A stretch of 5,867 nucleotides of DNA from Nanosynbacter sp. (GTDB taxonomy: Bacteria; Patescibacteriota; Saccharimonadia; Saccharimonadales; Saccharimonadaceae). Positions 1-5,867 of this stretch are shown here, in pieces. Each line of letters starts with the position of its first letter. The first letter of the stretch is position 1. The stretch is from positions 1 to 5,867 of the forward strand of contig JABZKE010000037.1 in the NCBI GenBank assembly GCA_015257445.1. Direction: 5' to 3'. The translations under genes were made by a program, and so were the position numbers. The notes under the pieces were generated by a model. It was not told the DNA's origin, did not search any database, and saw nothing but the letters and a program-made list of their open reading frames with translations.

Positions 1-1027
1 TTATAACGACCGCAATATTAATGTGCTCGACTCAGCAGTCACCCCGACCGAACCAGCCAATATTAAGATCGTGCGCCAAGAAATTATGGCTTTTGCTGCA
101 GGCCTAATCGTCAGCGTTTCAATTCTCTTCTTAGTATTCTATTTTGACCGCTCAGTGAAGACGAGCGAACAAGTCGAAAGTCAGTTGCATTTGCCAGTAA
201 TTGGTAAAATCCACATGATTGATGCGGAAAAAGAACGTCTGAAACGCCGTCAACGTGCCTTGGCTTTGAAGGCAAAGAAAGAAACTAAAGACGATGGCTC
301 AGCAGAAAATGCAGAAGATAACGAGGAAACTTTCGAAGAAATTTCTGAAGAAGATTTAAGTAGTGAATTAATTTTGAAAAATAATCCAAAATCTATTATC
401 AGTGAAGATTTCCGTACCGTACGTACCAGCCTGGATTTTAGCTTAGTTGGCAAAAACAATAATTCCCTCGTACTCACTAGTACGGCGCCAAATGAAGGTA
501 AAAGTTTCGTTTCCGCGAACCTGGCAATCGCTTTTGCTAATACTGGTAAAAAAGTACTCTTGGTCGATGCCGACATGCGCCTGGGTCGTCAACACGAAAT
601 TTTCGAGCTCTCTAACCAAGCTGGCCTCTCGAATCTACTAGTCGAAACCGCCGGCGACCGTCTACGTAAATACGTTCAGAAGACAGATATCGAAAATCTT
701 TCCGTAGTCACTCGTGGTGTGACCCCACCAAATCCAGCAGAGCTAATCGACTCGAAGCAGATGGAAAAATTCATTGCCACAGTAAAATCAAAATATGATT
801 ATGTCATTATCGACTCGGCTCCAGTCTATAACTTGGCTGACTCTCTAATTATCTCCAAGAAGGCCGATCGTACCATGATTGTTTGCCGTGTAAACAAAAC
901 TAATATCGATCACGTAAAAGATGGCTTGAAATCTCTCCAAGCAATCGATGCCAATGTGGCCGGCGTGATTCTCAACCAAATCCCTCTAGAAAAACGTACG
1001 GGATATTATAATCAATATTATCTATAA
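1..1027 (+). CDS. Wzz/Wzc-type tyrosine-protein kinase (BY-kinase), 5' partial
   Basis: This is a bacterial tyrosine autokinase that controls capsule or exopolysaccharide assembly at the inner face of the membrane. The frame is open to the left window edge (first full codon at 2), so the GTG at 23 is probably internal; residues here count that codon as 1. Seen in order: a proline-containing juxtamembrane stretch NVLDSAVTPTEPANIK typical of Wzz proteins; a membrane helix at about 22-41; a basic then acidic linker at about 69-111; the oligomerisation motif ExxRxxR (E128, R131, R134); Walker A TAPNEGKS (154-161); Walker A' VLLVDADMR (178-186); GVTPPNPAEL (232-241); Walker B VIIDSAP (261-267); and a C-terminal tyrosine cluster GYYNQYYL. 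The Wzz-like segment and kinase lie in one chain, as in Wzc, not split as in CpsC/CpsD. The missing N-terminal part should hold the first membrane helix and the periplasmic or external domain. The phosphatase gene follows after 20 bases. Family assignment is firm; the polymer is unknown. Confidence 0.93.
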   Translation, partial: YNDRNINVLDSAVTPTEPANIKIVRQEIMAFAAGLIVSVSILFLVFYFDRSVKTSEQVESQLHLPVIGKIHMIDAEKERLKRRQRALALKAKKETKDDGSAENAEDNEETFEEISEEDLSSELILKNNPKSIISEDFRTVRTSLDFSLVGKNNNSLVLTSTAPNEGKSFVSANLAIAFANTGKKVLLVDADMRLGRQHEIFELSNQAGLSNLLVETAGDRLRKYVQKTDIENLSVVTRGVTPPNPAELIDSKQMEKFIATVKSKYDYVIIDSAPVYNLADSLIISKKADRTMIVCRVNKTNIDHVKDGLKSLQAIDANVAGVILNQIPLEKRTGYYNQYYL

Positions 1028-1037
1028 ATATAAAAAC

Positions 1038-1046
1038 AGGAGGTGG
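1038..1046 (+). promoter_or_regulatory. Strong ribosome binding site for the PHP phosphatase
   Basis: AGGAGGTGG lies just before the ATG at 1048. It is a near-perfect Shine-Dalgarno sequence with only about 4 bases between AGGAGG and the start. It supports the ATG at 1048, which is also where the family's N-terminal metal-binding motif begins, over the out-of-frame GTG at 1043. Confidence 0.8.
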
Positions 1047-1047
1047 C

Positions 1048-1797
1048 ATGGTTGACACGCATCTGCATATTTTGCCAGGAATCGATGATGGTAGTCGTGA
1101 TTTTGAGGAAAGTATTGCGATGGCCAAAAAATTGGTTGCGCTCGGGTTCACCGGCGGATTTACGACCTCCCATTTTATTCCGAATAGCGATCAGCTCGCG
1201 GATAATAAAACCAAGTCACGTCTACGCAAAGAACTGCAAAAACAACTAGACGAGCTGGGGATCAAATTCAAACTTTACCCGGGTAATGAAATCTATATGG
1301 ATCCAGAAATGGTGAAATATATGCAAGAAGATCAGGCATCACTACTGGGTGAAACCACTAAACTAAGCGTAGATGCAGCGAAAAATAAAAAGAAGAAACA
1401 CTATGTGCTTTTCGAAGTACCGTTTATGACCGAAGTAGGTTATCTACGTGAAGTAATTTTTGAAATGAAGAGTCAAAATATTGTACCAATTTTAGCGCAT
1501 CCGGAACGTTATGAGTTCTTACAAAAGAAACCGGAAAAAGCCTTGGAACTTCGTAAAATTGGCGTGAAGCTACAGTGCAATATTGGCAGTATGGCCAAAC
1601 AATATGGGTCTAAACCAGCCAAGACGATGAAATATTTCCTAAAACACGGCCTAGTGGATTTTCTCGGGACCGACGCGCACCATGCAGATGGAAGCGTGTT
1701 TGAAAAATACGAGAAGGCTTGCAAAAAAATTAGTAAGATTATTAGCGAGGAAGGCTTGAAGAAGCTACAAGAAAACAGCCTCTCGATTAACCATTAA
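1048..1797 (+). CDS. cpsB: CpsB/Wzh/YwqE-family PHP tyrosine-protein phosphatase
   Basis: This is a metal-dependent phosphotyrosine phosphatase of the PHP superfamily, expected in the cytoplasm, where relatives remove phosphate from the tyrosine tail of the partner BY-kinase. Its 249 residues match the family's usual length of about 240-255. Visible metal-site motifs are the N-terminal THLHILPGIDDG (H5, H7, D13/D14), TTSH (H42), GNEIY (E81), LFEVP (E123), AHPERY (H151) and GTDAHH (D209, H211), so the catalytic set looks complete. The start is set by the strong ribosome binding site and by the MVDTHLH opening, which matches the family start. A lysine-rich insert lies at about 103-117, before the LFEVP strand. 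The gene follows the kinase after 20 bases, so the two are almost certainly co-transcribed, and a terminator overlaps its stop codon, making it the last gene of the operon. Family and partner are well supported; the symbol is by family analogy. Confidence 0.93.
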   Translation: MVDTHLHILPGIDDGSRDFEESIAMAKKLVALGFTGGFTTSHFIPNSDQLADNKTKSRLRKELQKQLDELGIKFKLYPGNEIYMDPEMVKYMQEDQASLLGETTKLSVDAAKNKKKKHYVLFEVPFMTEVGYLREVIFEMKSQNIVPILAHPERYEFLQKKPEKALELRKIGVKLQCNIGSMAKQYGSKPAKTMKYFLKHGLVDFLGTDAHHADGSVFEKYEKACKKISKIISEEGLKKLQENSLSINH

Positions 1798-1825
1798 AAT
1801 AACTTCCCGCAGGAAGTTATTTTTT
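1796..1825 (+). terminator. Rho-independent terminator, probably bidirectional
   Basis: A perfect 12-bp stem (1796-1807 paired with 1812-1823) closes a CGCA tetraloop. On the plus strand the run of six T at 1820-1825 overlaps the end of the stem. The left arm includes the last two bases of the phosphatase stop codon. On the minus strand the same hairpin is preceded by A residues and followed by TTTTAA, so it can also end transcripts of the converging pheST-FKBP operon, though with a shorter U-run. The GC part of the stem is small (CTTCC/GGAAG), so strength is moderate. Confidence 0.85.
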
Positions 1826-1861
1826 AAGCTTAGTTCTAAATGTGGACTAAATTCTTTGGTT

Positions 1862-2584
1862 TTAGAAGAGTGATCCGGTGCCACGAATTTCACTTTGAAG
1901 ATTCAAGTACTTACGATAAATTGCTTGATGTTCTTGAACTGCCTTAGTATAAGCTGCGTCTTCAAAAGGTAGAATCACAAAGTAAAGTGGAGAATTCTTC
2001 CCACCACAAATTTCTTTCGTGTCGCCATAAGCAAGAGTACTTGGGATATGGAGTTCACGAACTCCGCCGAGCTTGGCGCCGACTAGACCATCCGACCAAC
2101 CAGTAATTAAACTACCAGAACCAGTAACATCGAGCGGATCCTTCAAAGATTTTGGATTATTATTATCATCGAAAGATGAATCAAACACAGACTCATCAGA
2201 GCACCAACCGAAGTAATAAGCTAGATATTTACTTTCTTTTTCAAGAGTAGCGCCAGTACCGACACTTAAATCGATAGATTTCAAACCATCATTTTGCGCG
2301 CGAGAAACATTGTAGGATTTAATATTACTACGAGCAGATTTGAGAGTCTCAAAGTACTTATCGTTCAGAGCCTTCACGGCGTTTTCTTTATCCTTTTTCT
2401 TCTCGTCTAATTCCTTAGCCAAAACCTTAAGCTCGGCATTTTGCTCGGCCGTACCCTTTTTACTCTTTTCGCCATTCAAGACAATCAAGGCATAAACCAT
2501 AATTGTGGAAACGAAGAGTAAGACTGCGATAAAACCGATAATAATGCGTTGTTTAGTGCTTGTACGTAAACTTTTTTCGTCCAT
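1862..2584 (-). CDS. Membrane-anchored FKBP-type peptidyl-prolyl cis-trans isomerase
   Basis: This is a likely extracytoplasmic folding factor that isomerises peptide bonds before proline. Of its 240 residues, 1-12 are short and basic, about 13-36 form one hydrophobic helix (uncleaved anchor or signal anchor), about 45-85 are a charged, coiled-coil-like stalk, about 100-208 are an FKBP domain, and 209-240 are a helical tail. FKBP landmarks compared with FKBP12 are Y124 (Y26), FDSS at F134-D135 (F36, D37), LITGWSDGL with W163 (W59), IPSTLAYG with Y186 (Y82) and PLYFVIL with F202 (F99). The pocket is largely kept, so activity is plausible. The loop after FDSS carries a polar Asn/Asp-rich segment instead of the usual short linker. 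It has two cysteines, C128 and C193. The gene starts 8 bases after the pheT stop, which suggests co-transcription. The ATG start fits the basic N-terminus before the anchor. The fold is well supported; enzymatic activity and substrate are inferred. Confidence 0.88.
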   Translation of the reverse strand: MDEKSLRTSTKQRIIIGFIAVLLFVSTIMVYALIVLNGEKSKKGTAEQNAELKVLAKELDEKKKDKENAVKALNDKYFETLKSARSNIKSYNVSRAQNDGLKSIDLSVGTGATLEKESKYLAYYFGWCSDESVFDSSFDDNNNPKSLKDPLDVTGSGSLITGWSDGLVGAKLGGVRELHIPSTLAYGDTKEICGGKNSPLYFVILPFEDAAYTKAVQEHQAIYRKYLNLQSEIRGTGSLF

Positions 2585-2591
2585 ATTGATA

Positions 2592-2594
2592 CCT
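2592..2594 (-). promoter_or_regulatory. Weak ribosome binding site for the FKBP gene
   Basis: On the minus strand AGG, formed by the last two bases of the pheT TAG stop and the next G, sits 7 bases before the ATG at 2584. It is much weaker than the site before pheT, so translation may depend on ribosomes finishing pheT nearby. Confidence 0.4.
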
Positions 2595-5058
2595 AAATAA
2601 TTTCTCCACCAATTTTTTCTAATGATTGATTAATACTGTTCATTATAGCAGAGATTTCCTCGGAAAGAAGGGTCTTCTCGGTGGAAGCAAAGCTTAAATG
2701 GAAGCTAAGATTTTTCGTATCCGCACCCTCAGCTTGATAGATCGAGGTGGCCGTGAGATGGAAGATGAGAGATGGTTGAATCTTCAAAACTTCAAGGATA
2801 GCATTTTCGACCAAGGCAAAAGGTTTTTCTTCTGAAATCTTGACCGTAAGATCACGATTAACCGCTGGGAAGCGACTAAATTCCTTAATGCGCTTGTCGG
2901 AAGCTTTTTGACCCAGCAAGGCTTCGAGGTCTAATTCTAGGCTAGAAACCTCTTTGAGTTTTAGAGCGGTTTTGACGGAATTTTTTAATTCACCGAGGCA
3001 ACCAATTTGCGTGCCAGAAAGAAGAATTTTAGCGGCGCGTTTTGGCTCGAAATAACCCGAAGCTTCACCGTCGGTAAAGGCTTGGATTTCAAAATTCAGA
3101 CCGAGCTTGTCGGCGAGATTTTCTAAGATTTGCTTAGAATAATAATAGTCCGCAGTGGAAACTACCGCCAGGTGATGTTGCATTTTCGGAGTTTGATCGG
3201 AAATTAAGCCGAGAGATTTTCTAGTAACCTGATTCATTTCATAAAGGGAGAGATCTGCAAAGCCAGCTTTTTGATTCTCGCGGACCATCTCAAGCAAGCT
3301 TGGTGTGATAGAAGTACGAAAGAGCTGTAGTTCTGGTGAAATAGAATTGGTAATTTCATAAGCATCCTCAATATTTTCACCGACACGTTCGAGTAATTTC
3401 TTGGAAATGAAGCTATAGGTTAGAACCTCATTTAGGCCAAGCTCGAGTGAAAGGAGATTTCTTAAAGTAGCTTTTAACTCAAACATAGCATTCTTTTCGG
3501 CACCAATAAATGGACGGACCGGTAGACTGAGTGGTAAATTATCAAAGCCGAGCAAACGTCCGACTTCTTCAATGATGTCTTCCTTAATATGAATATCAGT
3601 ACGCCAGAGTGGGGCCGTGACTAAAAGATTTTCCGAATCAGAAGCCACCTTAAAGCCAACATTTTCAAGAGTTTGGATGATTAAAGCCTGATCATAATTC
3701 GAACCAAGAAGCTGATTAATCTCAGAAACTTTCACCGCTACTTGGATTTCAGACAAATCCTGTTTCAGAGAGTCGGCAAAACGAAGTTCAGCACCTGCTT
3801 TTACGCCAAGTTTAACTAAACAATCTTTGATGGCGGGAATAGTATTGACGGCTGGCTGACCCTTGGTAAAGCGAGTGATTGCTTCCGAGAAAATACCGTG
3901 AGCCATCTGGGTTTTACGCAAATTATAGAGACTAAAAGTAGCAGATTCGAGTAAGATACGGGTGGTCGAACCATCAATTTTGGTCGATTCCCCGCCCGTG
4001 GCGCCAGCTAGAGCTACTGGAATATCATTCGAAGTAATTACGATGTCGTTAGAATTTAGCTCGATAGTTTTACCATCAAGCAAAGTCAACTTTTCACCAG
4101 AGCGCGCCGCACGCACGATAATTTTTGCATAACCTAGGCCGCCGATTTTAACGAATTTATCATAATCGAAAGCATGAAGCGGCTGACCTAGCTCCAACAT
4201 AGTGAGATTCGTGGCATCGACGATGGGATTTACCGAATTCATGCCAGACTTAGCCAGAAAAACCGAATCCTCCGTCATATTATAGAGATCAGAAAACTCT
4301 GGTGCGACAGGCTGACTAAGATTTAGGTCTTTCACCTCTACTAGACAAGCCGAATAGCGTGGGCAAAGTTTTTGATCAGCAATTTCAATGGAAATTTCAT
4401 CAGACAGGCCATCTACGGTTTGATCAAAACTCACTGGTTCAGAGAATTTTTGACCAAGAATACCGGAAACTTCGCGCGCAAAGCCAACCAAGCCAAAAGT
4501 ATCTGGGCGATGAGTGAGCGATTTATTTTCGATATCAAGAATTTTATCATTTAAGTCAAAAACCTCGGACAAGGTAGCGCCCGGATGACCAAGAGATTCG
4601 TCAACCTCAGCAATATATTTATGATCAGAAGAAAGCCCAAGCTCATCTGGTCCGGCTAACATGCCGAAGCTTTCATAACCGCGTAACTTGCGAGCGCCAA
4701 GCACGAAATTCTCACCACCAAAAGTATCTGGCACGATACTACCTGGAGTGAGCCAGACGGCGATAATGCCAGCACGAACATTAGGTGCACCACAGACAAT
4801 TTGGACGAGACCAGAATCCAGAGTAGAAAACTTCTGATTGAGTTCTGGACCGGCGTCGATTTGACAGAGGTGTAGGTGAGTATCAGGAATGTCTTCACAA
4901 GTTACCACCTTAGCGAGATAAGCGCCGCGATATTTTTCAGCCATACCCATCACACCTTCGACTTCAACGAGACGTGAACCGATTAGTTTTACTAATTCCT
5001 CATCGGAAACTGGGATGGAACCGACATATTGTTTGATTTTATTAAGTGAAATAAGCAT
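2593..5058 (-). CDS. pheT: Phenylalanyl-tRNA synthetase beta subunit
   Basis: This is the beta subunit of the alpha2-beta2 cytoplasmic enzyme that charges tRNA-Phe with phenylalanine; beta binds tRNA and edits mischarged tyrosine. Its 821 residues are close to the usual 790-820. Domains in order are an N-terminal segment (1-40), an EMAP-like tRNA-binding domain (about 43-155, with CGAPNVRAG at 89-97 and LRGYESFGML at 125-134), the B3/B4 editing domain (about 230-405, with VDATNLTMLELGQPLHAFD at 280-298 and AGATGGES at 351-358), B5 (about 438-512, with EDIIEEVGRLLGF at 493-505), a catalytic-like core (about 520-710), and a C-terminal FDX-ACB anticodon-binding domain (about 727-821, opening FSRFPAVNRDLTV). 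All parts are present without a frame break. The protein ends GGEII, without the arginine common at this end. The ATG overlaps the pheS stop by one base and has a strong ribosome binding site inside the pheS end, so the two are translationally coupled. Confidence 0.98.
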   Translation of the reverse strand: MLISLNKIKQYVGSIPVSDEELVKLIGSRLVEVEGVMGMAEKYRGAYLAKVVTCEDIPDTHLHLCQIDAGPELNQKFSTLDSGLVQIVCGAPNVRAGIIAVWLTPGSIVPDTFGGENFVLGARKLRGYESFGMLAGPDELGLSSDHKYIAEVDESLGHPGATLSEVFDLNDKILDIENKSLTHRPDTFGLVGFAREVSGILGQKFSEPVSFDQTVDGLSDEISIEIADQKLCPRYSACLVEVKDLNLSQPVAPEFSDLYNMTEDSVFLAKSGMNSVNPIVDATNLTMLELGQPLHAFDYDKFVKIGGLGYAKIIVRAARSGEKLTLLDGKTIELNSNDIVITSNDIPVALAGATGGESTKIDGSTTRILLESATFSLYNLRKTQMAHGIFSEAITRFTKGQPAVNTIPAIKDCLVKLGVKAGAELRFADSLKQDLSEIQVAVKVSEINQLLGSNYDQALIIQTLENVGFKVASDSENLLVTAPLWRTDIHIKEDIIEEVGRLLGFDNLPLSLPVRPFIGAEKNAMFELKATLRNLLSLELGLNEVLTYSFISKKLLERVGENIEDAYEITNSISPELQLFRTSITPSLLEMVRENQKAGFADLSLYEMNQVTRKSLGLISDQTPKMQHHLAVVSTADYYYSKQILENLADKLGLNFEIQAFTDGEASGYFEPKRAAKILLSGTQIGCLGELKNSVKTALKLKEVSSLELDLEALLGQKASDKRIKEFSRFPAVNRDLTVKISEEKPFALVENAILEVLKIQPSLIFHLTATSIYQAEGADTKNLSFHLSFASTEKTLLSEEISAIMNSINQSLEKIGGEII

Positions 5059-5867
5059 TAAAATTCCTCCAAAAATTCAAGTTTGGCTGATTCAAAGAAG
5101 CGAATATCATTGAGGTGATATTTCATAATGACCAGACGATCGATACCACCACCCCAAGCAAAACCGTGATAAACTTCGGGGTCGATACCAGCAGATTTTA
5201 AGACATTCGGATGGATCATGCCACAACCCATAAGTTCGAGCCAGCCGTCGCCCTTGCCACCAAGAGAGGCTGGTTTTTCGACGAGTAGTTCTAGGGATGG
5301 CTCAGTGAATGGAAAGAAGCCTGGTTGGGTTTTGATACGCAATTTTTCACCATAATAGGTTTCAAAGAAATTTTTCAAGACGCCGAGCATTTCGGACATA
5401 TTGGCGGTTTTGGAAACAAAGACACCTTCACATTGATAAAAAGTGTGTTCATGAGTGGCATCGACATCTTCATTACGAAAGACACGACCTGGAATCACCA
5501 CGGCAATCTGGCCATCTTTTTTTAGATTATCTAACCTCGAAGTGAGTGCGCGATATTGCATGGTGGAAGTATGAGCAGGCGGAATAAAGCCTTCTTTGGT
5601 GCGAAAAGTATCATAACCATCGCGGGCTGGATGGCCCTCTGGGAAGTTCAAAGATTCGAACATATGAAATTCATCGTCGAGTTGAGTGGATTCCATGACT
5701 TCGAAACCCATACGGGAATAAATATCAATCACGCGATCAAGTTCAATCATTAAGGGGTGGCGACTTCCACGATGAAAAGTGATTTTTGATTGATTAACGT
5801 CAAATGGGGCGGTAAGATCAATCGCTTTCACGGCAGTATTTTGCTTGGCGGCTTCAAGGGCTTTAAT
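5058..5867 (-). CDS. pheS: Phenylalanyl-tRNA synthetase alpha subunit, 5' partial
   Basis: This is the catalytic alpha subunit of phenylalanyl-tRNA synthetase, a class II enzyme that activates phenylalanine with ATP and pairs with the beta subunit encoded next. The 269 visible residues (numbered from the window edge) run to the natural stop; roughly 70-80 N-terminal residues of the usual 330-350, mainly the coiled-coil tRNA-contact arm, lie outside. A GTG at 5831 is in frame, but the reading frame continues upstream as IKALEAAKQNTAVKAIDLTAPFDV, which matches the arm and the usual D(V/L)TLP junction, so it is not the start. Seen: motif 1 region HPLMIELDRVIDIYSRMGFEV (37-57), PPAHTSTMQYR (96-106), motif 2 RVFRNEDVDATHEHTFYQCEG (128-148), phenylalanine-pocket FFPFTEPSLE (184-193), GCGMIHPNVL (214-223), and motif 3 GFAWGGGIDRLVIMKY (235-250). 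All catalytic motifs are intact. Transcription enters from beyond the right edge, so any promoter or leader is not visible. Confidence 0.97.
   Translation of the reverse strand: MKALEAAKQNTAVKAIDLTAPFDVNQSKITFHRGSRHPLMIELDRVIDIYSRMGFEVMESTQLDDEFHMFESLNFPEGHPARDGYDTFRTKEGFIPPAHTSTMQYRALTSRLDNLKKDGQIAVVIPGRVFRNEDVDATHEHTFYQCEGVFVSKTANMSEMLGVLKNFFETYYGEKLRIKTQPGFFPFTEPSLELLVEKPASLGGKGDGWLELMGCGMIHPNVLKSAGIDPEVYHGFAWGGGIDRLVIMKYHLNDIRFFESAKLEFLEEF
5064..5070 (-). promoter_or_regulatory. pheT ribosome binding site inside the pheS 3' end
   Basis: On the minus strand GGAGGAA is formed by the last Leu-Glu-Glu codons of pheS and lies 7 bases (counted from GGAGG) before the pheT ATG at 5058. The start and the pheS TAA share one base (TAATG), which favours re-initiation by ribosomes finishing pheS and equal output of the two subunits. 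It fixes the pheT start. Confidence 0.8.

Noticed and set aside
23..25. GTG as the true start of the kinase gene
   Set aside because: The frame is open to the window edge, the residues before it continue a Wzz-type juxtamembrane segment, and there is no ribosome binding site in front of it.
250..576. Minus-strand reading frame of 108 codons within the kinase gene
   Set aside because: It is antisense to a well-supported coding region, resembles no known protein and has low-complexity Ser/Leu/Phe composition typical of a shadow frame.
1376..1400. A-rich run in the phosphatase gene as a programmed frameshift site
   Set aside because: The gene reads through intact with all metal-site motifs in one frame, and no downstream structure or alternative product is visible.
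1830..1850. Second small hairpin (TTAGTTC/GGACTAA) in the intergenic gap
   Set aside because: It has only seven pairs with one G-U wobble on the plus strand, and a mismatch on the minus strand; there is no following T-run and the stem is AT-rich, so chance is likely.
4656..4898. Minus-strand frame of 80 codons within pheT
   Set aside because: It is an out-of-frame shadow inside the conserved tRNA-binding domain of PheT with no family features.
5829..5831. GTG as the true start of pheS
   Set aside because: The protein would lack the whole N-terminal arm, and the upstream in-frame residues match the expected end of that arm, so the gene is cut by the window edge.
1..5867. Alternative genetic code (TGA read as glycine, as in some CPR groups)
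   Set aside because: All genes give full-length, family-like proteins with standard TAA/TAG stops and no in-frame TGA is needed anywhere.

Overview
The window is ordinary bacterial chromosome. It holds two convergent gene clusters that meet at a hairpin terminator near position 1800. Coding density is very high: the gaps between genes are 20, 64 and 8 bases, and one pair of genes overlaps by 1 base. I see no RNA genes, mobile elements, CRISPR arrays or long repeats.

Left cluster (plus strand, about 1-1825). This is the 3' end of a surface-polysaccharide regulation module. The first gene is a bacterial tyrosine kinase (BY-kinase) whose 5' end lies outside the window. A proline-rich stretch and a transmembrane helix of Wzz type precede a complete kinase domain ending in a tyrosine cluster. 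Twenty bases later comes a PHP-family tyrosine phosphatase of the CpsB/Wzh/YwqE type. The pair would form a phosphorylation/dephosphorylation switch on the kinase tail, controlling polymer length or export. A 12-bp terminator hairpin starts in the phosphatase stop codon.

Right cluster (minus strand, 5867 down to 1862). In transcription order it holds pheS (5' end missing), pheT (complete) and a membrane-anchored FKBP-like protein. pheS and pheT encode the two subunits of phenylalanyl-tRNA synthetase and overlap by one base. The FKBP-like gene follows pheT after 8 bases, so it is probably co-transcribed. It would act outside the membrane on protein folding.

Likely organism: a bacterium with moderate to low GC, AGGAGG-type ribosome binding sites and compact operons. 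PheT segments such as ENKSLTHRPD and TRFTKGQ resemble, from memory, Patescibacteria (CPR), perhaps Saccharibacteria. A small membrane-tethered FKBP with a coiled-coil stalk would fit that group. This placement is an inference, and a Firmicutes-like or other origin is not excluded. I do not see an undescribed system here. The points most worth checking are the kinase architecture paired with a PHP phosphatase and the FKBP gene attached to pheST.
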